From NCBI RefSeq assembly GCF_002080045.1, contig NZ_MUIN01000015.1:1-62730 (forward strand): a stretch of 62,730 nt of DNA. The letters run 5' to 3'. The translations under genes and the position numbers were made by a program. The notes under the pieces are model-generated. The model saw nothing but the letters and a program-made list of their open reading frames with translations. It was not told where the DNA came from and ran no database searches. Positions 26,584-34,491 of this stretch are shown in pieces (position 1 is the first letter of the stretch; each line of letters starts with the position of its first letter). Source of the DNA: Pseudomonas sp. Bc-h (GTDB lineage: Bacteria; Pseudomonadota; Gammaproteobacteria; Pseudomonadales; Pseudomonadaceae).

Positions 26584-27012
26584 TCAGTGAGCGGACACTT
26601 GATCCGCCTCCCACTGAACCAGAAATGACGTCCACAGCGCATCGTCCCGCGGGCACTGCGCTTTGCCCGTCACCTCGACCACAGCGCCTACGCCGCGCGC
26701 CAGAAATCCCGGCATCAAGGCCTCAGAGAAGCGCCAGGGCCGAAGTGCGCCCGGCGCGTAATTCACCAACAGCGTGATGCTGGCATCTCCTGCCACTATC
26801 GACGTGACCGTTTCTCCGTCCTCGGCAAGTGCCTCCACCGAACAGCCACAGCTATCGGTAATGCGCCGGGCCGCCGTTTGCAGTCGCTCGCGGTCCGGGC
26901 CGATCAGGATCAGGTCGTATCCCCGATCCGCCATGCGCCGGGCATAGGCCACGCTTTCACGCGACGATATTCCGACGATCACTGCCGTCCCTCTATGCCT
27001 GAACATGTGCAT
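26584..27012 (-). pseudogene. Truncated SDR-like protein, probably a remnant
   Basis: About 142 residues from ATG 27012. The first half looks like the nucleotide-binding part of a short-chain dehydrogenase (AVIVGISSRESVAYARRMA, then LILIGPDRERLQ), and NYAPGA resembles the NNAG motif. The glycine-rich TGxxxGxG is eroded, there is no YxxxK catalytic motif, and the length is little more than half the usual 250 residues. The open frame continues upstream to 27189 without SDR similarity. It may be a decaying gene or a small nucleotide-binding protein; reading it as a functional dehydrogenase is not supported. Confidence 0.5.
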
Positions 27013-27241
27013 CTTCTTTGGTGTGTCTTCAGGAGCCACAGTAGGGGCAACTTCAGTTGTGCATCGGTCATAAAACCGACAAATCCAGTCGTCTTTTCCG
27101 GCCACCCTGCGAATGGCCGAAAAGGGTGGTTTTACGACAGATGCAGGGTGGTTGATCTCTCTAACATCGGTTCTCGAGATGCACGACAAGGCTCAAGCGA
27201 GCCAAAGGTCGCGCAGCAAACCCTACCCCTGGAGAATCGAC

Positions 27242-27988
27242 ATGAACCTGACCAACAACACCATCTTCATCACTGGCGGCACCTCCGGCATCGGTCGGGC
27301 ATTGGCCGAGGCCCTGCACAAGAAGGGCAACAAAGTCATCATCGCCGGTCGTCGGCAGGCGCTGCTGGAGCAAGTCACTGCGGCCAACCCCGGAATGGAG
27401 GCCGTGACCCTGGATGTCGGCGATGCCGCAGATATCGCCCACGTCACTGCTGATCTGGTGAGGCGTTTTCCGGACCTGAACGTGCTGATCAACAACGCTG
27501 GCATCATGCAGATCGACGACGCCAGTGGCGCTATCGATGAACAGCTGTTGATCGACACCCTCACCACCAATGTGTCCGGCCCGATCCGCGTCACGTCCGG
27601 CCTGATCGAGCACCTGAAGACCAAACCGGACGCGGTCGTGATGAACGTGTCCTCCGTGCTGGCGTTCGTGCCACTGGCGGTGACCGCGGTCTACAGCGCC
27701 ACCAAGGCCGCAATGCACTCGTACTCGATGTCCCAGCGCTTCATGCTGCGCAACACCTCGGTCCGGGTACTGGAAATCGCGCCGCCTTGGGTCCAGACCG
27801 ACCTGCTGGGCAGCAACGATGAGCCGCGCGCCATGCCATTGGCCGAGTTCATCGAGGAAACGATGACCGTGCTGGCCACCGACGCCGACGAAATCCTCGT
27901 GGAGCGCGCGCTGCCTTTGCGTGCAGTGCCAGGACCGAACGAAATGGCGTTCGTGACCGAGTTCAACAGCAGCTTCCTGGCGGGATGA
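27242..27988 (+). CDS. SDR family oxidoreductase (DltE-like)
   Basis: A 248-residue short-chain dehydrogenase with TGGTSGIG (cofactor binding), NNAGIM, the catalytic Ser in NVSSVLAFV and YSATK (YxxxK). ATG 27242 follows CTGGAGAATCGAC, giving GGAGA at spacing 7; an upstream open frame has no such site. It resembles DltE-type SDRs that are often adjacent to GlxA/AraC regulators, and the next gene 99 bp downstream is exactly such a regulator. It probably reduces or oxidises a small carbonyl compound, with substrate unknown. Confidence 0.9.
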   Translation: MNLTNNTIFITGGTSGIGRALAEALHKKGNKVIIAGRRQALLEQVTAANPGMEAVTLDVGDAADIAHVTADLVRRFPDLNVLINNAGIMQIDDASGAIDEQLLIDTLTTNVSGPIRVTSGLIEHLKTKPDAVVMNVSSVLAFVPLAVTAVYSATKAAMHSYSMSQRFMLRNTSVRVLEIAPPWVQTDLLGSNDEPRAMPLAEFIEETMTVLATDADEILVERALPLRAVPGPNEMAFVTEFNSSFLAG

Positions 27989-28087
27989 TCGCCAGCGGCA
28001 AGGGGTGTCGTCATCGTTTTGACGACACCCCTTGCACGCAAGGCCCTTGAGTCTAGAATCGATGTCTTTGCGGCGGACTGAGCCCTC

Positions 28088-29038
28088 ATGCAAACAGTTG
28101 CTCTTATCGTCAGGCCCGACTTTCAGGTCATGAGCCTGGCGGCGCTTTCAGCGTTCGAATTTGCCAACGTTGCCGCCGAGAAAAAGCTCTACGATATTCA
28201 TCTGCTGTCCGAGCATGGCGGGTTGGTGGCTGCCAGTTCACTGTTCACCTCGGTGTCTACCCAGCCGCTGGACAACGCCCAGTTCGACACGGTGCTGATC
28301 AGCGGCGCGATGGACAGATCGTCCGCGTCACCCACCATCAACGCTTTTCTGATCGAGGCCTACGCCAACTGCCGGCGTGTGGGCGCCTTATGCGTAGGTG
28401 CGTTTGCACTGGCCGAGGCGGGCCTGCTCGACGGGCGCAGGGCGACGGTGCATTGGGCGCGGGCGCGGGAGATGCGTGAGAACTTCCCGGCGATCAAGGT
28501 CGAGGAAGACCGGATCTACATCATCGATGGCAAGATCTGGACCTCGGCGGGCATGTCGGCGGCGCTCGACCTGACCATCGGCATGGTGGAAAAGGATCAC
28601 GGCGCAGAGCTTGCGCGAAAGGTTTCCCAGCACCTGGTGCTCTACCACCGTCGCGCGGGCGGCCAGTCGCAGCATTCGGCGATGCTGGAAATGAGCCCCA
28701 GTTCGGACCGGATCCAGATATCGCTGGAGTTCGCGCGCAAGAACCTGCGTCGCGAGCTGTCAGTGGAGGAGCTGGCGGACGCCGCGTGTCTGAGCCCGCG
28801 ACAATTCAGTCGCTCATTTCGCGCAGAGACCGGCATCTCGCCCGCCAAGGCCGTGGAAAACCTGCGGCTGGAAGCGGCACGGCTGATGATGGAGCAGGGG
28901 CGTCATTCACTGGAAGCTGTGGCCAGCGAAACCGGATTTGGTGATCGGGAGAGGATGCGACGGGCGTTTCTGCGGGTCTACGGGCAGTCGCCGCAGTCGT
29001 TGCGACGCAGCTTCGGGCCGGTGGTGGATGCGTTTTAG
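28088..29038 (+). CDS. GlxA-family transcriptional regulator (DJ-1/PfpI domain plus AraC HTH)
   Basis: A 316-residue regulator. Residues about 1-170 are a DJ-1/PfpI class-I amidotransferase-like sensor, with the elbow Cys in GALCVGAFALAEAG. Residues about 215-310 form the AraC double helix-turn-helix (VEELADAACLSPRQFSRSFR, then LEAVASETGFGDRERMRRAF). It follows the SDR on the same strand and may control it. Ligand unknown. It is convergent with ycgR, with a REP-like hairpin in between. Confidence 0.92.
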   Translation: MQTVALIVRPDFQVMSLAALSAFEFANVAAEKKLYDIHLLSEHGGLVAASSLFTSVSTQPLDNAQFDTVLISGAMDRSSASPTINAFLIEAYANCRRVGALCVGAFALAEAGLLDGRRATVHWARAREMRENFPAIKVEEDRIYIIDGKIWTSAGMSAALDLTIGMVEKDHGAELARKVSQHLVLYHRRAGGQSQHSAMLEMSPSSDRIQISLEFARKNLRRELSVEELADAACLSPRQFSRSFRAETGISPAKAVENLRLEAARLMMEQGRHSLEAVASETGFGDRERMRRAFLRVYGQSPQSLRRSFGPVVDAF

Positions 29039-29090
29039 CGTGGGAGTTTAGCGCGTTGTATAACCTGTAGCCGTCCGGCCGGGCGGGGTT

Positions 29091-29145
29091 CCGTTTGCCG
29101 GCGGTGGCGCCCTCAGGATCGCGACCGCCGGCAAGCCGTGCTGCA
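29091..29145. repeat. REP-like inverted repeat
   Basis: GTTTGCCGGCGGTGGCG and its near-inverse CGCGACCGCCGGCAAGC flank a short spacer, with AGCCGTGCTGC after it. The same core recurs at 39626-39691 and inside every unit of the array at the right end of the window. It lies between convergent genes and may act as a hairpin. Confidence 0.75.
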
Positions 29146-29161
29146 ACAGGATCTCGACCAA

Positions 29162-29902
29162 TCAGAAATCGTCGTCTTTGTCGAAGCGGCGGGCTTCGCG
29201 TTGCAGCTGGTAGACGAAACGCTCGACCTGACGCTGCACCAGTCCACTGATGTTGTGGAAGCGCACGCCAGCGAAGGTGGTGTTGATGCGCTCTTCGAAG
29301 TGCAGGTAGCGCAGCTCGACCGAGGTGTTCATGGCGCCGAAGGGCAGGTGGGCGATAAAGCGTTCATACACCTGGCCCAATTGCATGCGCTCGGAAACAT
29401 CACCCTCGAAGCGCAGCTTGCAACCCGTCGCGGAAATGTCCAGCAACTTGCCCTTGAGCGGCGAAGCGAGCTTGTCGCCACCGATTTCGATGTTGACCAG
29501 AGAGGCCAGCTTCAAGGCTGCGCGGAACGCATTGCGGCGCTGGTGATAGACGACTTCTTCAGGCAGAGGGCCGCTGTAACTGCGCGGATCCTCGATGACG
29601 GTCATCTGAGCCTTGACTTCCCAGGCGATACGAACGCCATCGTGGAAGCCTTCAACACGGAAAGCTTCGCCGTTGGCCAGGAAGCGTTCACCGTCGCGGG
29701 GAATCATTTCGTCGAGCACGACTTCGTTGCGGTCACGGTCGACGTCAATGACATAGCTCTGGAAGCGCTGGCTGCGCTCATGAAAGGTAATGATCAGCGG
29801 ATCATGGCTTTCCATCAGCAACCGCAGGTTGGCGGCAATTTCCAAAGGCGTGTTCAGTACCTTCGGGGGCTGCGGAACATCTTCCGCGCTTGAGGCATTC
29901 AC
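29162..29902 (-). CDS. ycgR: Flagellar brake protein YcgR (PilZ domain, c-di-GMP binding)
   Basis: A 246-residue protein with an N-terminal YcgR domain (about residues 15-105) and a C-terminal PilZ domain (about 115-235). The c-di-GMP-binding elements are YHQRRNAFR (RxxxR type) and DISATGCKL (D/NxSxxG type), so binding should be intact. YcgR acts at the flagellar motor to slow rotation when c-di-GMP is high. It lies 82 bp downstream of flgN on the same strand, as in other Pseudomonas, and probably ends the flgMN transcript. Confidence 0.93.
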   Translation of the reverse strand: MNASSAEDVPQPPKVLNTPLEIAANLRLLMESHDPLIITFHERSQRFQSYVIDVDRDRNEVVLDEMIPRDGERFLANGEAFRVEGFHDGVRIAWEVKAQMTVIEDPRSYSGPLPEEVVYHQRRNAFRAALKLASLVNIEIGGDKLASPLKGKLLDISATGCKLRFEGDVSERMQLGQVYERFIAHLPFGAMNTSVELRYLHFEERINTTFAGVRFHNISGLVQRQVERFVYQLQREARRFDKDDDF

Positions 29903-29984
29903 GGTTTATCCATCTCCAGGCAAAAAACGACAGCGTGCGGCTTGCGGCATTTTGCCACCATGTTGCACGCCTTGATACAAGAAC

Positions 29985-30452
29985 TTACGCCTGGCTAAGC
30001 GGACGTGGTCTCATCTTCCCGGCAGTCGAACCCCGGCTGTCATACAGCGTGGGGGTGTCGCCACCATTGAGAATCCGGAGTTGCTGTGCCGTGGTCAGCT
30101 GATGAAGCTGGATCAGGCTGCCATTCTGTTCATTGGCGGCCTGACATTCGGCCATCAGCGCACTCAGTTCGTCGCCCGCTTTCAACAACGGTTCACCGAC
30201 CGATGAATGTCTGGCCACTTCTTCAAGACCCGCGCGGTTGGCGGGCAGGCCCAGACTCGTCATCAGTTGGCTACGTCTGCGTCCGTGCTGTTCGAGCACG
30301 ATCACCAACGCCTGTTTCTGCGCCAGGATGTGTTCCATTTCGACCATATTGCGGCCATGAAGCGCCAATGACTCGGCCTTCAGGATCTCCAGCAGATGCT
30401 GGGCCGGCGCAATATCGTCGGTGATCAGTTGAAGCAAAGTAGTGTCTTGCAT
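29985..30452 (-). CDS. flgN: Flagellar export chaperone FlgN
   Basis: A 155-residue, mainly helical protein with the FlgN family pattern, including LLEILKAESLALHGRN and LAQKQALVIVLEQHG. FlgN chaperones the hook-junction proteins FlgK and FlgL in the cytosol before export; both clients are encoded further on at 44996-48650. It follows flgM by 49 bp in the usual flgMN order and should share the FliA promoter at 30856-30882. Confidence 0.92.
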   Translation of the reverse strand: MQDTTLLQLITDDIAPAQHLLEILKAESLALHGRNMVEMEHILAQKQALVIVLEQHGRRRSQLMTSLGLPANRAGLEEVARHSSVGEPLLKAGDELSALMAECQAANEQNGSLIQLHQLTTAQQLRILNGGDTPTLYDSRGSTAGKMRPRPLSQA

Positions 30453-30501
30453 CGCATGCCCTGGGATTCAAGCGTCCAGAAGCCCCTGCGCGGACCGGGG
30501 G

Positions 30502-30819
30502 CTAGCGCTGGGCTTCGAAATTAAGCAGTTTGTTCGCAACACGGTTGCTGTCGACCTTGTAACTGCCGTCGGCGATAGCCTGTTTCAACTCAGCCACGCG
30601 GCTGCTGTTGACGACTGGCTGATCCCGCAACGAATCAGTGATCTTCTGCAACTGTTGAGCTTCACTGCTCAAACTTACTGTCTCACCGCTACCGCTCACC
30701 TTTTCGGAAGTGCTGACCGTCGCCGGGGCTTCGGTTTTGCCGGATTCTTTGGTGCTGGCGGTACGCGACGTACCGCCAACGGTAGTGGAGCTATTCAAAC
30801 GACTGAAGTCGATGACCAT
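30502..30819 (-). CDS. flgM: Anti-sigma-28 factor FlgM
   Basis: A 105-residue protein, disordered and Ser/Thr-rich in the first half, with the FlgM C-terminal helices (VVNSSRVAELKQAIADGSYKV, of which RVAELKQAIADGSY is the signature; ends KLLNFEAQR). FlgM holds FliA inactive until it is exported through the completed hook-basal body. It lies downstream of a good FliA promoter, giving the standard autoregulatory loop. Confidence 0.95.
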   Translation of the reverse strand: MVIDFSRLNSSTTVGGTSRTASTKESGKTEAPATVSTSEKVSGSGETVSLSSEAQQLQKITDSLRDQPVVNSSRVAELKQAIADGSYKVDSNRVANKLLNFEAQR

Positions 30820-30855
30820 GATAGAAAACCTCTGGGTTCTTGGACGCTTGCCTTG

Positions 30856-30882
30856 GTTTCGGCCAAACCCGGAATAACTTTA
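30856..30882 (-). promoter_or_regulatory. FliA (sigma-28) promoter of flgMN
   Basis: On the minus strand TAAAGTTA, an 11-bp spacer and GCCGAAAC match the TAAAGTTT-N11-GCCGATAA consensus at 13 of 16 positions with exact spacing. The predicted transcription start lies about 30 bp before the flgM ATG. Confidence 0.85.
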
Positions 30883-30979
30883 GGGCCAGTGCGAAAACAG
30901 TCTGGAATTGACTTCGCACGGGGCTGATGGGTTCCGAGTGTAGAAAAAGCGCAAGCGCAGCGCCAGAGGTCAATTCACG

Positions 30980-31741
30980 TCACATGGCTACCTCCACCTG
31001 GCCGGGCGCCACGATGTTGGCCTTGATCACGCGTTTTGAATTCAGGTTTTTTACCCGTATCTGCTCATTGAAACCGCCGTCGGACAATGCTTCGCCAGGC
31101 ATGCGCACGCTCATGGAACCGCTGCGCGCACTGATCACCACTTGATCGCCCTTGTGGACCATCTGCGGCTGTTCCAGATGAACCGGCGTCAGAACCTGAT
31201 CGATGACCGTTGGTCGGACAACTTTCTGCCCGACCGCCTGATCCAGCGAGTCGAGGAAACCCTGCCCGAGCGAGCCTACGTCACGCTCGCGCATCGCCAC
31301 ATCGCCCTCCGAGACGATGGCATCGCGTTTCATCGGGCGCACCACGGTCACCACGTTGCGAAACAGATGTACCTGGGCGGGCACGAACACCGTCCATGGG
31401 GAGCCGCCTTCGCAGCGCAGCTTCACGGTGACGCGGCCAATCGGCTGGGCCGGGCTTTCCAGCGAGGCTGTCAAATCCTTGTCGCAATGTGGCATGCGCA
31501 GGCGAGGATCGAGCTGTTTGACCTCGATCTGGTAGCGCCCCTGGGTTTGGCTGGTCGCCAGATAGTCTTCCACGGTGAATTCAAGAAAGCCCTGGGTGAC
31601 GCCGATAAGTTGTTCAGGCAGGGTTACATTCTCCGCCCGGCTCAGCCCGGCGGCGCCAAGCAGACACACTGCGGCCACCGCGCAAAAAAAGTGGCGGGTT
31701 GCAGTGTAGAGGCGTCGAGATACTGTCGTTTGTGTGTTCAT
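30980..31741 (-). CDS. flgA: Flagellar P-ring assembly chaperone FlgA
   Basis: A 253-residue periplasmic protein with a signal peptide (hydrophobic FFCAVAAVCLLGAAG, cleavage around SRA-EN). The C-terminal SAF-like/FlgA domain (about residues 110-253) includes LTPVHLEQPQMVHKGDQV and the VRVKNLNSKRVI-like ending. FlgA assists FlgI polymerisation into the P ring. ATG 31741 is chosen because it gives a clean signal peptide; no good Shine-Dalgarno sequence is visible, and the sigma-54 element upstream would start the mRNA almost at this codon. It is divergent from cheV and 160 bp upstream of flgM. Confidence 0.92.
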   Translation of the reverse strand: MNTQTTVSRRLYTATRHFFCAVAAVCLLGAAGLSRAENVTLPEQLIGVTQGFLEFTVEDYLATSQTQGRYQIEVKQLDPRLRMPHCDKDLTASLESPAQPIGRVTVKLRCEGGSPWTVFVPAQVHLFRNVVTVVRPMKRDAIVSEGDVAMRERDVGSLGQGFLDSLDQAVGQKVVRPTVIDQVLTPVHLEQPQMVHKGDQVVISARSGSMSVRMPGEALSDGGFNEQIRVKNLNSKRVIKANIVAPGQVEVAM

Positions 31742-31752
31742 GCAAGGTAAAT

Positions 31753-31768
31753 AGCAAGGCCCGTGCCG
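31753..31768 (-). promoter_or_regulatory. Sigma-54 promoter of flgA
   Basis: On the minus strand CGGCACGGGCCTTGCT has the -24 GG and -12 GC separated by exactly 10 bp (consensus TGGCACG-N4-TTGCW). This agrees with flgA being an RpoN/FleQ class II gene in P. aeruginosa. The projected start is only 1-2 bp before the chosen ATG. Confidence 0.75.
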
Positions 31769-31779
31769 CATGCCGATCC
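31754..31779 (+). promoter_or_regulatory. Candidate FliA promoter of cheVR
   Basis: On the plus strand GCAAG, 13 bp, then GCCGATCC resembles Pseudomonas FliA sites (TCAAG-N13-14-GCCGATAA), with the last two -10 bases mismatched. It overlaps the flgA sigma-54 element on the other strand. cheVR is FliA-dependent in P. aeruginosa, which supports the call. Confidence 0.45.
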
Positions 31780-31817
31780 GGTAGCGCGCAATTGGTCGTT
31801 TTGGGAAGGAGTGGGGC

Positions 31818-32750
31818 ATGGCTGGTGTTTTGGATTCAGTGAACCAGCGCACTCAACTGGTAGGGCAGAACCGCCTTGAACTGTTGTTGTTCCGTCTGGA
31901 CGGCAAGCAGTTGTATGGGATTAACGTGTTCAAGGTAAAAGAGGTGCTTCAGTGCCCAAAACTTACCCACATGCCCAAATCCAGTCCGATTGTGCGCGGA
32001 GTGGCAAATATTCGCGGTGGGACCATTCCCATCCTCGATCTGGCGATGGCGACGGGTTCGGCGCAATTGGGCAACATTGCCAATGCGTTTGTGATCATCA
32101 CCGAGTACAACACCAAGATTCAGGGTTTTCTGGTGCATTCGGTCGAACGCATCGTGAACATGAACTGGGAAGACATTCATCCGCCACCCAAGGGCACCGG
32201 TCGCGACCACTACCTGACGGCAGTGACGCGCATCGACAACCAGTTGGTGGAAATCATCGACGTGGAGAAAATCCTCGCCGAAGTGGCGCCGGTCTCGGAA
32301 AACATTTCCGCAGGCGTCGTGACTGAAGAAGTGGCGCACATGGCGTTGTCGCTGCGCGTGCTGACGGTCGATGACTCGTCGGTGGCACGCAAGCAGGTGA
32401 CGCGCTGCCTGCAGACCGTGGGCGTGGAAGTGACGGCGTTGAATGACGGTCGTCAGGCACTCGAATTCCTGCGCAAACTGGTGGACGAGGGCAAAAAGCC
32501 GGAAGAAGAGTTCTTGATGATGATCTCCGACATTGAAATGCCGGAGATGGACGGCTACACCTTGACTGCCGAGATCCGCAATGATCCGCGCATGCAGAAG
32601 TTGCACATCGTCCTGCACACGTCGCTGTCCGGCGTGTTCAACCAGGCAATGGTGAAGAAGGTCGGTGCCGATGATTTCCTGGCCAAGTTTCGGCCGGACG
32701 ATCTGGCAGCTAGAGTAGTAGATCGTATCAAGGCGGCAGATATCAGCTGA
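31818..32750 (+). CDS. cheV: Chemotaxis coupling/response protein CheV
   Basis: A 310-residue protein with an N-terminal CheW-like domain (about residues 15-160: LLLFRLDGKQLYGINVFKVKEVL) and a C-terminal receiver domain (about 180-305), phospho-acceptor Asp near 238 in MISDIEMPEMDGYTL. CheV couples chemoreceptors to CheA and is tuned by phosphorylation. The ATG has GGAAGGAG upstream. It precedes cheR by 45 bp, the usual Pseudomonas cheVR pair, and is divergent from flgA. Confidence 0.95.
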   Translation: MAGVLDSVNQRTQLVGQNRLELLLFRLDGKQLYGINVFKVKEVLQCPKLTHMPKSSPIVRGVANIRGGTIPILDLAMATGSAQLGNIANAFVIITEYNTKIQGFLVHSVERIVNMNWEDIHPPPKGTGRDHYLTAVTRIDNQLVEIIDVEKILAEVAPVSENISAGVVTEEVAHMALSLRVLTVDDSSVARKQVTRCLQTVGVEVTALNDGRQALEFLRKLVDEGKKPEEEFLMMISDIEMPEMDGYTLTAEIRNDPRMQKLHIVLHTSLSGVFNQAMVKKVGADDFLAKFRPDDLAARVVDRIKAADIS

Positions 32751-32795
32751 GGAGGGGTGATCCCTCCTTGCTGTTCACATGATTTGAGAGGCGGC

Positions 32796-33623
32796 ATGTC
32801 TACAGGTAATTTGGATTTTGAGCAGTTCCGGGTCTTCCTGGAAAAAGCCTGTGGCATTTTGCTGGGTGAAAACAAGCAGTACCTGGTCTCCAGCCGTTTG
32901 AACAAGCTGATGGAGCAACAGGGCATCAAGTCGTTGGGCGAGTTGATCCAGCGCATCCAGACCCAGCCACGCAGCGGTTTGCGTGAGCAGGTGGTGGACG
33001 CCATGACCACCAACGAAACATTGTGGTTTCGCGATACCTATCCGTTCGAAGTGCTCAAGAACAAGGTCTTGCCGGAGCAGATCAAGGCCAGCCCCGGCTT
33101 GCGTCCGCGTATCTGGTCGGCGGCCTGTTCGTCGGGGCAGGAGCCCTATTCGCTGTCGATGTCGATCGATGAGTTCGAGCGCAGCAACCCGGGCCAGTTG
33201 AAGGCGGGCGCGCAGATCGTGGCGACGGATCTGTCCGGCAGCATGCTGAATAACTGCAAGACCGGTGAGTACGACAGTCTGGCGATTGGTCGCGGTCTAT
33301 CGCCGGAACGCCTGCAGCGTTACTTCGATCAGAAGACGCCGGGACGCTGGACGGTCAAGGCGCCGATCAAGAGCCGTGTTGAGTTTCGTTCGTTCAATCT
33401 GCTGGACAGTTACGCGGCGCTGGGCAAATTTGACATTGTGTTCTGTCGCAACGTGCTGATCTATTTTTCGGCGGAGGTGAAGAAGGACATTCTTCTGCGC
33501 ATTCATTCGACGTTGAAGCCGGGAGGGTATTTGTTCCTCGGTGCTTCGGAGGCGTTGAACGGGCTGCCGGATCATTATCAGATGGTGCAGTGCAGCCCGG
33601 GGATCATTTATCAGGCCAAGTGA
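32796..33623 (+). CDS. cheR: Chemotaxis protein methyltransferase CheR
   Basis: A 275-residue CheR. The N-terminal helical CheR_N domain (about 1-75) is followed by the SAM domain, with RIWSAACSSGQEPYSLSM, IVATDLSGSML and FDIVFCRNVLIYF, all canonical. It methylates glutamates of chemoreceptors. The start at 32796 has GAGAGGCGGC upstream and gives the typical length. It forms a unit with cheV, closed by the terminator at 33645. Confidence 0.96.
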   Translation: MSTGNLDFEQFRVFLEKACGILLGENKQYLVSSRLNKLMEQQGIKSLGELIQRIQTQPRSGLREQVVDAMTTNETLWFRDTYPFEVLKNKVLPEQIKASPGLRPRIWSAACSSGQEPYSLSMSIDEFERSNPGQLKAGAQIVATDLSGSMLNNCKTGEYDSLAIGRGLSPERLQRYFDQKTPGRWTVKAPIKSRVEFRSFNLLDSYAALGKFDIVFCRNVLIYFSAEVKKDILLRIHSTLKPGGYLFLGASEALNGLPDHYQMVQCSPGIIYQAK

Positions 33624-33644
33624 GTCGGGTCGTCCTGTTTTTTG

Positions 33645-33672
33645 AGAGCCCCGCTTTGGCGGGGTTTTTGTT
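33645..33672 (+). terminator. Rho-independent terminator of cheVR
   Basis: A CCCCGC / GCGGGG stem with a TTTG loop and TTTTTGTTTTTT tail lies 25 bp after the cheR stop. Confidence 0.9.
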
Positions 33673-33774
33673 TTTTCGGGTTTTAGATTTTTGGTGGCGC
33701 TGGTGTCTGCGTATATCGCCTGTCTCGGTGGTGGCGCTGGACTGTCGCGTACTTAGAAGCAAAATCAAAAGCGA

Positions 33775-33985
33775 ACGTAGCTCTGGAAGTTTTCCGCGAT
33801 CCCTGTGGGAGACGCCGGAGCTGTGCGACGGCAGCGAGGCGGTGGATCAGTGAGCAGATGAGCCACCAGACCCACCGCCTCGCTGCCGTCGCACAGCTCC
33901 GGCGTCTCCCACAGGGATTGGTGTCCAGCTTTGAGATTTCGGCTCGACACACAACCCTGTAGCAGTCCAGCGGTGGCGATCACGC
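33775..33985. repeat. Composite palindromic repeat, solitary copy
   Basis: A long inverted repeat has 45-bp arms at 33801-33845 and 33872-33916 that are identical as reverse complements, starting CCCTGTGGGAGACGCCGGAG, around a 26-bp centre. Flanking bases (GAAGTTTTCCGCGATC before; GTCCAGC..., CGGCTC, CACACA, CTGTAGCAGTCC after) match the unit of the array at 60927-62730 in the same order. This is therefore a diverged single copy of that element, lying in the 870-bp gap between cheR and flgB. Confidence 0.88.
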
Positions 33986-34032
33986 CGAGATAGTGAGAAC
34001 GACACCAAATGCGACTTTGGCAGGCCGAGCGC

Positions 34033-34104
34033 AGGCGACGCTCCGTGGGCACGCCGCCCCCCGCCATGGATGGCGGATGGCGGCGTGCCCACGGAGCGTC
34101 GCCT
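34033..34104. repeat. Perfect 26-bp inverted repeat
   Basis: Arms 34033-34058 and 34079-34104 are exact reverse complements (core GCGACGCTCCGTGGGCACGC), separated by 20 bp rich in CCGCCATGGATGGCGG, which itself can pair. It is another Pseudomonas-style intergenic palindrome, distinct from the preceding composite repeat. Confidence 0.85.
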
Positions 34105-34420
34105 AAGTGAGGGTATTCCGACGCAGGAGGAACCGAACCAGGAGCAAGGATACTTGGTTACTTGGGGTTGGTACGGCATTCCGGCTTTCAAGTAACTCGC
34201 CGGAGGCGAAACAGTTCGGCCGTTAGGCCGAACCCAAAAATCAGCGCCACCCCAGATATCGGATGGGTGCCCGGTCTCAACGCCATAACAGCAATCCCCG
34301 CCATAGCGGCAAAAAAACGACACCCTCCTTGCCGCTTTCCTCCCCACCAGCGGAAATCACTTGCCGCTTTTCTGGCATCATCTCTGCCGCATCCCTCTGA
34401 AACCCCCGAAATACAGGCGT
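34105..34420. other. Non-coding stretch with decayed repeat sequence
   Basis: No gene is seen. It holds a small palindrome (GTTCGGCCGTTAGGCCGAAC) and a segment starting ATCAGCGCCACC and ending in CGGCAAAAAAACG, similar to the region before the second flgE-like gene (37522-37625). It looks like the tail of a dispersed Pseudomonas intergenic repeat. Confidence 0.5.
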
Positions 34421-34428
34421 TTCAAGAA

Positions 34429-34445
34429 CTGGCACGCTGATTGCT
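34429..34445 (+). promoter_or_regulatory. Sigma-54 promoter of flgBCDE
   Basis: CTGGCACGCTGATTGCT matches the YTGGCACG-N4-TTGCW consensus perfectly, with GG and GC 10 bp apart. It lies 46 bp before the flgB ATG. It is the expected RpoN/FleR class III promoter. Confidence 0.95.
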
Positions 34446-34491
34446 ATTTCTTGCTCACGAACATCTGGTCAACCGGTAAAGGTTTCCCGAC

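Noticed and set aside
33649..34491. A protein-coding gene between cheR and flgB
   Set aside because: Open frames there (for example 33847-34347 minus) run through two perfect palindromes and have no start signals or recognisable domains.
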